DNA from: an uncultured bacterium
Lineage (GTDB): Bacteria; Cyanobacteriota; Vampirovibrionia; Gastranaerophilales; Gastranaerophilaceae
Assembly (NCBI GenBank): GCA_902791985.1
Contig: CADAYD010000001.1
Location: forward strand, 80,825 to 144,824
Length of the DNA stretch: 64,000 nt
Direction of reading: 5' to 3'
In this document: in pieces, positions 26,025 to 35,070 of the stretch
Position numbering within the stretch: position 1 is the first letter of the stretch
How the letters are laid out: each line of letters starts with the position of its first letter
Translations under genes and position numbers: made by a program
Notes under the pieces: model-generated
Database searches by the model: none
What the model was told of the DNA's origin: nothing
The model's input: the letters and a program-made list of their open reading frames with translations, nothing else

Positions 26025-26209
26025 GCAAATAAATTCAAAAACTTGCCAACGAGAGATTCCGAATTTTTAGAATCTATATTTTTTGCGAAAGATTGACTGC
26101 TAAAATCGTTTAAATAATGATTAACATAAGGTTTAATTTGCGCCTTTTTAATATCAGCATTAACAGAATTATTGCTCTTCTTCAAATATCCGATTGAATC
26201 GACCAGCAT
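26021..26209 (-). CDS. small hypothetical protein
   Basis: 62 aa. GGGGTAAAG lies just before the ATG and serves as an SD. Ser/Asn/Lys-rich, no signal peptide; the end (LVGKFLNLF) is an amphipathic helix. It overlaps the MFS stop by four bases in a convergent arrangement. Not recognised, and could be spurious. Confidence 0.5.
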   Translation of the reverse strand: MLVDSIGYLKKSNNSVNADIKKAQIKPYVNHYLNDFSSQSFAKNIDSKNSESLVGKFLNLFA

Positions 26210-26326
26210 CTCTTTACCCCAACTTTAACTACTTCCTTAGTCTATCATAAAAATTTTTTTTTACAAGAATGTTTACATTATATTTACAATTGGCAAAAAA
26301 TTTTTTTAGTGTTTTTATGTAATATA

Positions 26327-26746
26327 ATGAAAACGGATAAAATATCATTTGGACAAACATACATAAAACCTTCTCTTGCCAAATATATGAAAGAGGAAAA
26401 TATTCAAAAAATGCCGTATATCTTTGGTTTTGGGGAGCTTTATCCTACTGATATTTTTATAGGAGCAAATAAAAAAGGAGAATTAACTCTCGATATTGTT
26501 CACTCAACTCTGGCAAAACAGATATTTTTTAATGAGGATATCCCAAAAACATTTGAGAATGTTACGGTTTTGAATTTTTTACATAACATGGAGAGATTAC
26601 AAAGATTGTATCAAGGGGTTAAAACACCGGTATCAAACGTGGTTATTAAAGATATTGAAAATTTGTCTGTAAAAGATTTACAATTGGCGGTAAACGATAA
26701 AATTCAGCAGTATTATGAAATGTTGGCTAAAAAATTTTTGAATTAG
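26327..26746 (+). CDS. hypothetical protein with N-terminal ISFG motif
   Basis: 139 aa from ATG 26327 (a GTG at 26309 is also in frame). The start MKTDKISFGQTYIKPSLAK has an ISFG tetrapeptide near the N-terminus, also found in the 35071 protein (YPISFGHRN). The rest is mixed alpha/beta with no catalytic motif: a central beta region (GELTLDIVHS) and a helical C-terminus. Function unknown. Confidence 0.6.
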   Translation: MKTDKISFGQTYIKPSLAKYMKEENIQKMPYIFGFGELYPTDIFIGANKKGELTLDIVHSTLAKQIFFNEDIPKTFENVTVLNFLHNMERLQRLYQGVKTPVSNVVIKDIENLSVKDLQLAVNDKIQQYYEMLAKKFLN

Positions 26747-26751
26747 TTTTA

Positions 26752-26780
26752 TTGCCAATAAATTTAAAATATGCTAGACT
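26752..26780 (+). promoter_or_regulatory. 6S RNA promoter (TTGCCA-17-TAGACT)
   Basis: TTGCCA (26752-26757) and TAGACT (26775-26780) are 17 bases apart and point to a start near 26787, exactly where the 6S-like RNA closing stem begins. Confidence 0.6.
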
Positions 26781-26786
26781 GTGAAC

Positions 26787-26964
26787 AGTTCTATACAGGT
26801 GTTAATTTTGTTCCTACATTTACATAAATAGGGAGAGTTAACTCCAATGAGATTGAAGTATACCCGTCGATTTTATTATCGCCAGCGGGAAACGGATTAC
26901 TCAGGGTTCTCACCCACCTGCAGAGCACAGCAGGTAACAAAATCCGCCTGTATGGGACTTTTTA
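26787..26964 (+). ncRNA. ssrS: 6S RNA
   Basis: About 178 nt, the normal 6S size. The ends pair (TATACAGG at 26792-26799 with CCTGTATG at 26947-26954). The middle has a large bubble, and the 3' side contains GGGTTCTCACCCACCTGC, which resembles the conserved 3' part of cyanobacterial-type 6S RNAs. It ends in GGGAC and a T run, and has its own promoter. 6S RNA mimics an open promoter and holds RNA polymerase in stationary phase. Judged by eye; a covariance-model search would settle it. Confidence 0.72.
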
Positions 26965-27021
26965 ATTTTGTTATCGGATAAATATCTTTTTGTTATATAA
27001 TTATAACAAGGAGGAATTTCG

Positions 27022-27879
27022 ATGTTATTACATACTATAAAAGAGGTTCGCGCACAGGTTAGGGAATGGAAAAAGCAAGGGTTGGTCGTCGGGTTAGTTC
27101 CGACGATGGGGGCGCTGCATGATGGACACTTGAGTCTAATACAAAAAGCTGTTCAAAAATGCGACAAAGTTGTAGTATCGGTTTTTGTTAATCCTATACA
27201 GTTTTGTGCAGGAGAAGACTTAGATAAATATCCAAGAACACTTGATGCTGATAATAAATTGTGTGAAGATGCCGGAGTTTCTGTTGTTTTTGCGCCGAAT
27301 TCAAATGAAATGTACGGTGAAGGTCAAATGAGAACAAATGATTTTTTGACTTATGTTGTTCCTCCGTTTTTTTACGTCAATAAATTGTGCGGGAAATCAC
27401 GTGTTGGACATTTTGACGGGGTTTGTACCGTAGTAAATAAATTATTTAATATTGTTCAACCGGATTATGCTTTTTTCGGACAAAAAGATGCGCAGCAGCT
27501 TATTATTATCAAAAAAATGGTAAAAGATCTTAATATTCCTGTAGAAATTATACCATGCCCGATTGTTCGCGAAGAATCCGGATTGGCACTGAGTTCAAGA
27601 AATAAATATTTATCTGAAGAAGATAAAAAAGAGGCTCTTGTATTGTCAAAGATTTTGAATAATATAAATTCTTGTTATAAAAAAGGGGTAAAAGATGTCG
27701 AGGCGTTAAAGGAAACAGCTTATGACTTTCTAAACGAGCATCATGAACTTGAGTATCTTGAATTTATGAATCAAGATGACTTGGAGGAGGTTTCAACGGT
27801 TGACAATAACACAAGAGTTTTCATTGCTTGCAGAGTCGGCGGAGTCCGTTTGATTGATAATATGCTTCTTGGGGAATAA
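27022..27879 (+). CDS. panC: pantoate--beta-alanine ligase PanC
   Basis: 285 aa. LVPTMGALHDGHLSLI is the HIGH-type ATP motif, followed by VSVFVNPIQF, DKYPRTLDAD, RVGHFDGVCTVVNKLF, FGQKDAQQL and LALSSRNKYLS. It joins pantoate to beta-alanine with ATP. SD AAGGAGG at 27008-27014. It follows the 6S gene, probably with its own promoter (TATAAT at 26996-27001, no clear -35). panB is 10 kb upstream. Confidence 0.95.
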   Translation: MLLHTIKEVRAQVREWKKQGLVVGLVPTMGALHDGHLSLIQKAVQKCDKVVVSVFVNPIQFCAGEDLDKYPRTLDADNKLCEDAGVSVVFAPNSNEMYGEGQMRTNDFLTYVVPPFFYVNKLCGKSRVGHFDGVCTVVNKLFNIVQPDYAFFGQKDAQQLIIIKKMVKDLNIPVEIIPCPIVREESGLALSSRNKYLSEEDKKEALVLSKILNNINSCYKKGVKDVEALKETAYDFLNEHHELEYLEFMNQDDLEEVSTVDNNTRVFIACRVGGVRLIDNMLLGE

Positions 27880-27959
27880 TTACCGCCCGACTGTCTTATT
27901 GTAAAAATTATGCCAAGTTCAAATAATATGGTGTAATTTAAAAAGAAAAGAGGAAAATT

Positions 27960-28346
27960 ATGAGTAAAAAATCAATTATAACAATCCTAGCTATAATAAT
28001 TTTACCGTTATTGGTATTCTGGGGGTTATCGTGGAATAAAGATGCAACAGCGATTGCTGATACAAATTTGCCGCAGATTATTAAATTTTCATCATCCATG
28101 TGCCTTGAATGTAAAGAGGTCGAAAAAATTTTTAATGAAATTTTACCGAAATATAAAGACAGGATTACTTACACTGCGATTGTTGTTGATTCAAGAAAAG
28201 ATATGAATAATAAATTAATTAAAAAATATAATATAACACTTGTCCCGACGGTAGTAATGCTTGACTCAAACGGTAAAGAGTGCAAACGTATTGAAGGTGC
28301 AGCTTCAAAAGACGAATACATTGAGGTTATTGAAGGTTTGAAATAA
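27960..28346 (+). CDS. membrane-anchored thioredoxin-like protein
   Basis: 128 aa. A signal anchor at residues 7-25 is followed by a thioredoxin fold with the redox motif CLEC (SSMCLECKEVEKIF), then the cis-proline strand (ITLVPTVVMLDSNGKE) and the end helix. It is exported to the periplasmic side. It lies two bases before a CcdA gene, so the pair likely passes reductant across the inner membrane. Confidence 0.87.
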   Translation: MSKKSIITILAIIILPLLVFWGLSWNKDATAIADTNLPQIIKFSSSMCLECKEVEKIFNEILPKYKDRITYTAIVVDSRKDMNNKLIKKYNITLVPTVVMLDSNGKECKRIEGAASKDEYIEVIEGLK

Positions 28347-28348
28347 TA

Positions 28349-29047
28349 ATGGAAGAATTGCTCGTAATATTTCAAAATCCGTCAAGTATATATTTGATGT
28401 TTTTGGGCTCTTTCATAGGAGGACTTATTGCATCAATTTCTCCGTGTTCGCTTTCTATGTTGCCATTAATTGTTGGGTATGTCGGGGGATATGGCGATGA
28501 TAAACCTGCAAAAACTTTTGTGCAGATGATATTTTTCGTATTTGGTGCGAGTATTGTTTTTTCAATAATAGGTCTAATTTGTGCCTTAACAGGTAAAATT
28601 TTTGTTGGTAATCCTTATTTTGCACTTATTGCTGCATCCGTTATTTTGATTATGGGGTTAAATATTGTAGGATTGCTTGATATTCAACTTCCGGCTTTGA
28701 TTAAGGAGATTCCGCAAAATAAGTTTAATAATGATTTTTTATATCCTGTTTTATTAGGTGCGGTTTTTGCTATTATTGGAACTCCTTGTTCAACGCCTAT
28801 TTTAGCAAGTATAATGGCTTTTGCCGCTGTAGGCGCTAATATAGGACAATCCATTTTAATGCTCTTTTTGTTCTCTCTCGGGCAGGGTGCTATATTTGTT
28901 CTTGCAGGTGTGTTAACTTCAAAACTCAAAGCTTCCGGAGAAAAATTCTATCAAATTTCCGAGATAATCATGAAAATTTGCGGGGTTTTATTAATTTTAG
29001 TTGCATTGTTTATGTATTATAAAATATTTTCAACGATTATCGGCTAA
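28349..29047 (+). CDS. ccdA: CcdA/DsbD-type transmembrane thiol reductase
   Basis: 232 aa, six membrane helices. The paired redox cysteines are in ISPCSLSMLPLIVGYVGG and GTPCSTPILASIMAF, both typical of CcdA. It takes electrons from cytoplasmic thioredoxin to an exported partner, probably the adjacent CLEC protein. Its last four bases overlap the convergent proA stop. Confidence 0.9.
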   Translation: MEELLVIFQNPSSIYLMFLGSFIGGLIASISPCSLSMLPLIVGYVGGYGDDKPAKTFVQMIFFVFGASIVFSIIGLICALTGKIFVGNPYFALIAASVILIMGLNIVGLLDIQLPALIKEIPQNKFNNDFLYPVLLGAVFAIIGTPCSTPILASIMAFAAVGANIGQSILMLFLFSLGQGAIFVLAGVLTSKLKASGEKFYQISEIIMKICGVLLILVALFMYYKIFSTIIG

Positions 29048-30291
29048 ATATCTTTGTGGTGAAACTGCTTTAATCCTTTTGCATAATCATCAACAATTTG
29101 ACCTTTGCCCGAAAGTTTGTATTTATAAATTGTTAAGCCTTCTAATCCGACAGGACCTCTTGCATGGGTTTTGTTTGTTGAAATTCCGACCTCTGCCCCA
29201 AAACCGTAGCGAAAACCGTCTGCAAAACGGGTTGAAACATTATGATAAACGCCGGCACTATCAACTTCGTTCATAAATTTTTCCGCGTTGTTTAAATCGT
29301 TTGTTATTATGCAATCGGTATGTCCTGAGCCGTATTTGTTGATGTGCGCAATGGCTTGTTCAATATTATCAACAATTTTAACAGACAAAATTTTATCACC
29401 ATATTCAATGTCCCAACTGTCAGGATTCATTTCAAGTTTTATTTCTTCTAATTGCAAAGCGGCCAAAAGTTCTTCTTTCTTAGAAAAATCTTTATGTATT
29501 AAAAGAGTTTCGACAGCGTTGCAGGCACTTGGGTACTGAGTTTTGGCATCAACCGTAATCTTAATTGCATCATCAATATCTGCATTTTTATCGACAAAAA
29601 TATGGCAAATCCCGCTTGCATGCCCCAAAACAGGGATTTTTGTATTCTCTTTAATGTAAGAAACCAGTTTATTCCCGCCACGAGGGATAATTAGGTTTAT
29701 ATATTCGTCGCATTTTAGCATTTGGGAAATATCATCGTGTGTAAATACCTGCTGAATGACATTTTTTGGAAAACCATCAACCTGTGAGAGTGCATTGTTC
29801 ATGATTTCCATTATTTTTTTATTAGTATTAATCGATTCTTTTCCGCCTTTTAAGATTACTGCGTTTGATGATTTAATTGCAAGTGATGAAATTTGTGAAA
29901 TAACGTCAGGTCTTGCCTCAAAAATTATCCCCAAAACTCCGATAGGACAGGAAACTTTTTCCAAAATAAGGTCTTTATCAAGTTCGCGTTTTAACAAAAT
30001 TTTGCCGACAGGGTCGTCAAGCTTTGTAATATCACGCACCCCCTGAATCATATCTCTCATTTTGTTTTCATCAAGTTTGAGGCGGTTAAAAGTCGATTTT
30101 GCAAGTTTACCTTCATCAACAAGATTTTGAGCGTTTTCTAAATCTGTTTTATTGGCATCAAAAATTTCTGCATTATGATTTTCGATAGCGTCTGCAACTG
30201 CATTAAGCGCTTTGTTTTTTATCTCAACATTTACGCTGGCGATTTTTAATGATGCTTCTTTTGCATTTTTTGCAATTTCGATAAAGTCCAT
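29044..30291 (-). CDS. proA: gamma-glutamyl phosphate reductase ProA
   Basis: 415 aa, full length. IFEARPDVISQISSLAIKSSNAVILKGGKES, the catalytic cysteine in QYPSACNAVETLLI, and STRFADGFRYGFGAEVGISTNKTHARGPVGLEGLT are ProA signatures. It makes glutamate semialdehyde for proline. Downstream of proB with about 47 bases between, including a short GC-rich inverted repeat. Confidence 0.96.
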   Translation of the reverse strand: MDFIEIAKNAKEASLKIASVNVEIKNKALNAVADAIENHNAEIFDANKTDLENAQNLVDEGKLAKSTFNRLKLDENKMRDMIQGVRDITKLDDPVGKILLKRELDKDLILEKVSCPIGVLGIIFEARPDVISQISSLAIKSSNAVILKGGKESINTNKKIMEIMNNALSQVDGFPKNVIQQVFTHDDISQMLKCDEYINLIIPRGGNKLVSYIKENTKIPVLGHASGICHIFVDKNADIDDAIKITVDAKTQYPSACNAVETLLIHKDFSKKEELLAALQLEEIKLEMNPDSWDIEYGDKILSVKIVDNIEQAIAHINKYGSGHTDCIITNDLNNAEKFMNEVDSAGVYHNVSTRFADGFRYGFGAEVGISTNKTHARGPVGLEGLTIYKYKLSGKGQIVDDYAKGLKQFHHKDI

Positions 30292-30298
30292 ATTTAGC

Positions 30299-30335
30299 CC
30301 TCACCTTGCCCTCAGCCCAAAGTGGCGAGGGTATT
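30299..30335. repeat. GC-rich inverted repeat between proB and proA
   Basis: CCCTCACC pairs with GGCGAGGG (one G-T) across about 20 bases. Much more GC-rich than the surroundings. May be a fragment of a dispersed palindrome or may stabilise the message between the two genes. Confidence 0.4.
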
Positions 30336-30338
30336 ATT

Positions 30339-31487
30339 TTATAAAATCGTTATATTATCTCTTGTAATTATCGCATCGTAGTTTTTGAACCCTAGAATTT
30401 CAACAATACTGTCCGAATGACATCCGATAACTTTTCTGCATGAATCAGAATCGTAATTTACAATTCCTCTTGCAAATTCGTTGCCGGTTTCATCAAGAAT
30501 GGAGATTACATCACCTTTTTTAAAGTCGTTTTTAACCTCAATAACTCCTATCGGCAATAAACTTTTTTCGTCCTGAATTAGTGCGTTTTTTGCACCGTCA
30601 TTAACGATAATTTTACCGATAATGTTTGTTGCATACCCTATCCAGCGTTTTTTGTCGGATAAATTCTCATCAGACGGGAGAAACATTGTTCCAAAACCTT
30701 CGCCGTTAAAGATTTTCTTTATAATGTACGGCTCTTTGCCGTTTGCGATTAAAACTTTGCCCCCAAAACGGGTAACAAGTCGTGCAGACAGAAGTTTTGA
30801 TTCCATACCGCCCCGTCCGCCGTCGGATACACCTGAAGCCAGAGCAATAATATCATCATTGACTTCTTCAACTTCTTGGATTAATTGTGCATTAGGATTG
30901 TTTTTCGGATTAGAATCGTATAGTCCGTTTACATCGGATAAGATGATAAGCAAATCCGCATCGAGTTCGCTTGCCACAAGTGCAGAAAGCTTATCATTAT
31001 CCGAGAAATTTACCTTCATTCCAACATCAGGAGCACGGCTGATAAGTTCTATTGTTGAAACGGTATCGTTTTGATTAACAATAGGAATTGCGCCGAGTTC
31101 AAGGAGTTTATTAAAAGTTGTGCGCAAACTCAAATATCTTTCTCTTATAGAAAAATCGTCCTCCGTCAGTAGAATTTGAGCTGCAGTCAATCCATAAGTA
31201 TCAAATCCGTTTTCATAAACTGACATAAGTTTGCATTGACCGATTGCGGCACAAGCCTGCTTTAGTGCAATTCCTTTTGTATCTTGCAAATTTAATCTCT
31301 TTTTGCCCATACCGACTGCGCCCGAAGTCACTATAATAACTTCTTTACCTGATTTGACAAGGTTTGCAATGTCTTCAATAAATGTATAAACTCTTGGCAG
31401 GGAAATGAAGCCTTCGTCGTTCCTCAAGATGTTTGTGCCGAGTTTAATTACAATTCTTTTTGAATTTATAAAATCTTTTCTGTCCAT
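30339..31487 (-). CDS. proB: glutamate 5-kinase ProB with PUA domain
   Basis: 382 aa. The amino-acid kinase domain has IVIKLGTNIL, VIIVTSGAVGMGKKRL, VNQNDTVS and LIILSDVNGLYDSNPKN. The last 100 residues are a PUA domain (KSLLPIGVIEVKNDFKKGDVISIL, ARGIVNYDS). It phosphorylates glutamate in proline synthesis and is the first gene of proBA. Divergent from tyrA. Confidence 0.96.
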   Translation of the reverse strand: MDRKDFINSKRIVIKLGTNILRNDEGFISLPRVYTFIEDIANLVKSGKEVIIVTSGAVGMGKKRLNLQDTKGIALKQACAAIGQCKLMSVYENGFDTYGLTAAQILLTEDDFSIRERYLSLRTTFNKLLELGAIPIVNQNDTVSTIELISRAPDVGMKVNFSDNDKLSALVASELDADLLIILSDVNGLYDSNPKNNPNAQLIQEVEEVNDDIIALASGVSDGGRGGMESKLLSARLVTRFGGKVLIANGKEPYIIKKIFNGEGFGTMFLPSDENLSDKKRWIGYATNIIGKIIVNDGAKNALIQDEKSLLPIGVIEVKNDFKKGDVISILDETGNEFARGIVNYDSDSCRKVIGCHSDSIVEILGFKNYDAIITRDNITIL

Positions 31488-31546
31488 AGAATTATATTAT
31501 CATAACTTTCAAAAATATGATACAATTAGAAAATAAAGGAGAAAAT

Positions 31547-32299
31547 ATGAAAATCGGAATTATTGGTTTAGGTTTGATTGGGGGCTCGATATACAAGGAT
31601 TTGACCGGTCTTGGACATGATGTTGTTGCGGTATCCCGGTCTCAAAGTGGGGATAATATTTATAAAGATTATAGCGCTTTAGCACATTGTGAGTTGGTTT
31701 TTGTATGTACTCCTATGAATAAAACACTTGAAGTTTTGGATAATATAGAAAAATTTTTGTCTAAAGATGCAATTGTAACAGATGTTTGCTCATTAAAAAG
31801 ATTTGTTTGCCAGAAGCAATATTCGTACGAATTTATTCCTTCACATCCAATGGCGGGAACAGAACATAAAGGGTTTGAAAACTCGTTTGAAGGTCTTTTC
31901 AAAGGCGCAAAATGGGTTATTACAAAGCAAATTAATGAAGATAATGTCTTATTGAATATTATTAAACAACTTGGAGCAACACCGATTTTTACCACCCCTG
32001 AAGAACATGATAAGGCGGTTGCATTGATTTCACACATGCCGATGTTGGTTGCTCAGGCAATATTTAAAACTGCTCAGGATAATGAACTCGCTCTTGAAAT
32101 GGCATCTTCAGGTTTTCGTGACATGACAAGGCTTGCGCTGTCTAATACAGAAATGGCAAATGATATGATTACTATGAATTCGGATAATATCGAGCAATCA
32201 ATTTTAGCGCTTTACAAATCCGTTGGTGATTTAACCGCAAATAATTACTCAGAGCAAATTGAAAAGATAAAGAATAAACGAAAAAAAATGTTTGTGTAG
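31547..32299 (+). CDS. tyrA: prephenate dehydrogenase TyrA
   Basis: 250 aa from ATG 31547, chosen for the SD AAAGGAG six bases upstream; an earlier in-frame ATG at 31517 lies in the promoter (GATACAAT). IGIIGLGLIGGSIYKDL is the NAD-binding loop, and ASHPMAGTEHKGFENS-like SHPMAGTE, ISHMPMLVAQAI and ASSGFRDMTRLA are the prephenate-binding blocks. It makes 4-hydroxyphenylpyruvate for tyrosine. Confidence 0.94.
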   Translation: MKIGIIGLGLIGGSIYKDLTGLGHDVVAVSRSQSGDNIYKDYSALAHCELVFVCTPMNKTLEVLDNIEKFLSKDAIVTDVCSLKRFVCQKQYSYEFIPSHPMAGTEHKGFENSFEGLFKGAKWVITKQINEDNVLLNIIKQLGATPIFTTPEEHDKAVALISHMPMLVAQAIFKTAQDNELALEMASSGFRDMTRLALSNTEMANDMITMNSDNIEQSILALYKSVGDLTANNYSEQIEKIKNKRKKMFV

Positions 32300-32342
32300 T
32301 CACTTGAAAATATTTTCAGTTGGATAATTTATATATTTTTTA

Positions 32343-32371
32343 TTGAAACTTTTGTTCTTTTCGTGTATAAT
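32343..32371 (+). promoter_or_regulatory. clpC promoter (TTGAAA-17-TATAAT)
   Basis: TTGAAA (32343-32348), 17 bases, then a perfect TATAAT (32366-32371). Start near 32378; SD AGGAG before ATG 32401. No CtsR or CIRCE operator is visible. Confidence 0.75.
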
Positions 32372-32400
32372 TTTTACATAAGAAGAGATAGGAGTGCAAA

Positions 32401-34956
32401 ATGTTTGAACGTTTTACGGAAAAAGCAATTAAAGTCATAATGCTTGCACAGGAAGAAGCACGCCGACTCGGGCATAACTTTGTCGGAACCGAACAGGTTC
32501 TGCTTGGTTTAATCGGTGAAGGTACAGGTGTTGCCGCAAAAACTCTTAAATCAATGGGGGTAAATCTCAAAGATGCACGAACTGAAGTCGAAAAAATTAT
32601 AGGGAGAGGTTCAGGTTTTGTGGCGGTAGAAATTCCTTTTACTCCTCGTGCTAAGAGAGTTTTGGAGCTTTCTTGGGATGAAGCAAGACAATTAGGACAT
32701 AATTATATAGGTACTGAACACCTTTTACTCGGGTTAATCAGAGAGGGTGAAGGGGTTGCAGCGCGAGTTCTTGAAAATTTAGGTGTTGACTTAAATAAGG
32801 TTAGAAGTAACGTAATAAAAATGCTTGGGGAATCTAAACCGACAACCACAGCCGGTTCCGGTTCTTCAAGTTCATCTGGTTCTTCATCAAGTTCATCAAG
32901 TAAAGCGAAAACACCAAGCCTTGATGAATTTGGCAGAGATTTAACTCTTGCTGCACAAGAACTTCGTTTAGACCCTGTTGTTGGGCGAGAAAAAGAAATC
33001 GAACGTGTTATCCAAATACTTGCAAGAAGAACAAAAAATAATCCGGTTCTTTTAGGCGAACCGGGGGTTGGTAAAACTGCCGTAGCGGAAGGTTTGGCAA
33101 TAAGGATTGTTAATTCGGAAGTTCCTGATATTTTAGACGGTAAAAAAATTATCCAGCTTGATATGGGGCTGCTTGTTGCCGGTACAAAATATCGTGGCGA
33201 ATTCGAAGAACGTTTGAAAAAAATTATGGACGAAATTCGTCAAGCAGGTAATGTTATTCTTGTAATTGATGAAATGCATACTTTAATTGGTGCGGGTGCT
33301 GCTGAAGGTGCAATTGATGCAGCAAATATCTTAAAGCCGGCACTTTCAAGAGGCGAAATTCAAGTTATTGGTGCAACAACATCAGATGAATACAGGAAAT
33401 ACATCGAAAAAGATTCCGCACTTGAACGTCGTTTTCAACCTGTCCAAATTGATGAACCGACGATAGAGGAATCAATCGAAATTATAAGAGGCTTGAAACC
33501 TAAATATGAAGAACATCACCAGTTGAATATTTCTGATGATGCGATTGTTACAGCGGTAAAGTTGTCAAGCAAATATATAAACGACAGATTTTTGCCTGAT
33601 AAGGCTATCGATGTAATTGATGAGGCAAGTTCAAAAGTTAGGTTAAAGGCCTCAAAGATGTGCCCTGAAGCAAAAGAACTTGAAAAACAACTAAAAGAAC
33701 TAATTAAGCAAAAAGAAGAAGCTATCAGAAATCAGGAATTTGAAGAAGCATCGCAGCTTCGAGAGGATGAGGCTGATTTAAAAGAACATATCAGAGAAGT
33801 TACTGATCAATGGAAATCCGAAAATGAAGTTAATAAAGCAACTGTATATGCTGAAGATGTAGCACAAGTCATTGCAATGATGACAGGTGTTCCGGTAACC
33901 AAGTTAACAGAAGGCGAAAGTGAACGCTTGATGCGCCTTGAAGATACCCTTCACGAACGTGTTATTGGTCAGCATGATGCAATTGTTGCTATTTCAAAGG
34001 CAATCAGACGTGCAAGAGTAGGTTTGAAAGCACCAAACAGACCGATTGGAAGTTTCATTTTCTGCGGTCCGACAGGGGTAGGTAAAACTGAACTTGCAAA
34101 AGCGCTTGCTGAAGCGATGTTTGGCTCTGAAGATAATATGATAAGGGTTGACATGTCGGAATTTATGGAAAAACATTCAACTGCAAAACTTATCGGTTCT
34201 CCTCCGGGGTATGTCGGGTATGAAGATGGCGGCAATATGACTGAACTTGTCAGAAAGAAACCTTATTCTGTTGTATTGTTCGATGAAATCGAAAAAGCGC
34301 ACCCTGATGTATTCAACATAATGCTGCAAATACTTGATGATGGGCGTTTAACGGATTCTAAAGGCCGCCATATCAGCTTTAAAAATACGGTTATTATCAT
34401 GACATCTAATGTTGGGGCTAGCATGATTGCAAACAAATCAAAACTCGGATTCTCAACAGCGGATGATGATTCTAAAGATAAATATGAACACTTAAAAGAT
34501 ACGGTCAGTGAAGAAATGAAAAAAGCATTCAGACCGGAATTTCTTAACCGTATTGATGAAACAATTGTGTTCTCTCATCTTTCTAAAGAAGAAATCAGAC
34601 AGATTGTTGATTTAATGATGAAAGACTTACGTAAACGTCTTGCCGAAAAGGAATTGAATATCGAAGTGACAGATGAAGTAAAAGATCATTTGGCTGAAAA
34701 CGGATATTCTGAAGCATACGGTGCTAGACCTTTAAGACGTTTGATTCAACGCAAGGTTGAGGACAGTCTTGCAGAAGAAATTCTTTCAGGTAAATATACA
34801 GCCGGAGATACAATAAGGCTGACCTTGTCAGATGGTAAAATCGCTTTTGAAAAAGCAGCCAAAAGACGTACATCAAAGAAAGAAAAATCTTCAGATGAAA
34901 AACCGATAGAAATAGTCGAAGAGACTATGGAAGATTATGTAACCAAGGGCGAATAA
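32401..34956 (+). CDS. clpC: ATP-dependent Clp protease ATPase subunit ClpC
   Basis: 851 aa. Two N-terminal Clp repeats (residues 1-145), a Ser/Gly-rich linker (about 148-168), AAA-1 with Walker A GEPGVGKT (219-226) and Walker [16 protein letters not shown], the UVR middle domain ([14 protein letters not shown] FEEASQLRE), and AAA-2 with [17 protein letters not shown] and [11 protein letters not shown]. It unfolds substrates for ClpP. The very Ser-rich linker is unusual; related proteins have a shorter spacer here. The message ends in a hairpin that covers the stop codon. Confidence 0.97.
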   Translation: MFERFTEKAIKVIMLAQEEARRLGHNFVGTEQVLLGLIGEGTGVAAKTLKSMGVNLKDARTEVEKIIGRGSGFVAVEIPFTPRAKRVLELSWDEARQLGHNYIGTEHLLLGLIREGEGVAARVLENLGVDLNKVRSNVIKMLGESKPTTTAGSGSSSSSGSSSSSSSKAKTPSLDEFGRDLTLAAQELRLDPVVGREKEIERVIQILARRTKNNPVLLGEPGVGKTAVAEGLAIRIVNSEVPDILDGKKIIQLDMGLLVAGTKYRGEFEERLKKIMDEIRQAGNVILVIDEMHTLIGAGAAEGAIDAANILKPALSRGEIQVIGATTSDEYRKYIEKDSALERRFQPVQIDEPTIEESIEIIRGLKPKYEEHHQLNISDDAIVTAVKLSSKYINDRFLPDKAIDVIDEASSKVRLKASKMCPEAKELEKQLKELIKQKEEAIRNQEFEEASQLREDEADLKEHIREVTDQWKSENEVNKATVYAEDVAQVIAMMTGVPVTKLTEGESERLMRLEDTLHERVIGQHDAIVAISKAIRRARVGLKAPNRPIGSFIFCGPTGVGKTELAKALAEAMFGSEDNMIRVDMSEFMEKHSTAKLIGSPPGYVGYEDGGNMTELVRKKPYSVVLFDEIEKAHPDVFNIMLQILDDGRLTDSKGRHISFKNTVIIMTSNVGASMIANKSKLGFSTADDDSKDKYEHLKDTVSEEMKKAFRPEFLNRIDETIVFSHLSKEEIRQIVDLMMKDLRKRLAEKELNIEVTDEVKDHLAENGYSEAYGARPLRRLIQRKVEDSLAEEILSGKYTAGDTIRLTLSDGKIAFEKAAKRRTSKKEKSSDEKPIEIVEETMEDYVTKGE

Positions 34957-34965
34957 TTCGCCCTT
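34945..34965 (+). terminator. hairpin overlapping the clpC stop codon
   Basis: A perfect inverted repeat, AAGGGCGAA and TTCGCCCTT, with the TAA stop codon as loop. It is not followed by a long T run, so it may be a processing or stability hairpin rather than a full intrinsic terminator. Confidence 0.55.
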
Positions 34966-35070
34966 GATATCTTATTAATATTTCTTAATAATTTCTGTAT
35001 TCTATAGCAAATTTTTTATTTTAGTTTTTTGTAATAATAACGGGTTTCAATATAAAAGTGGGGTAAATTT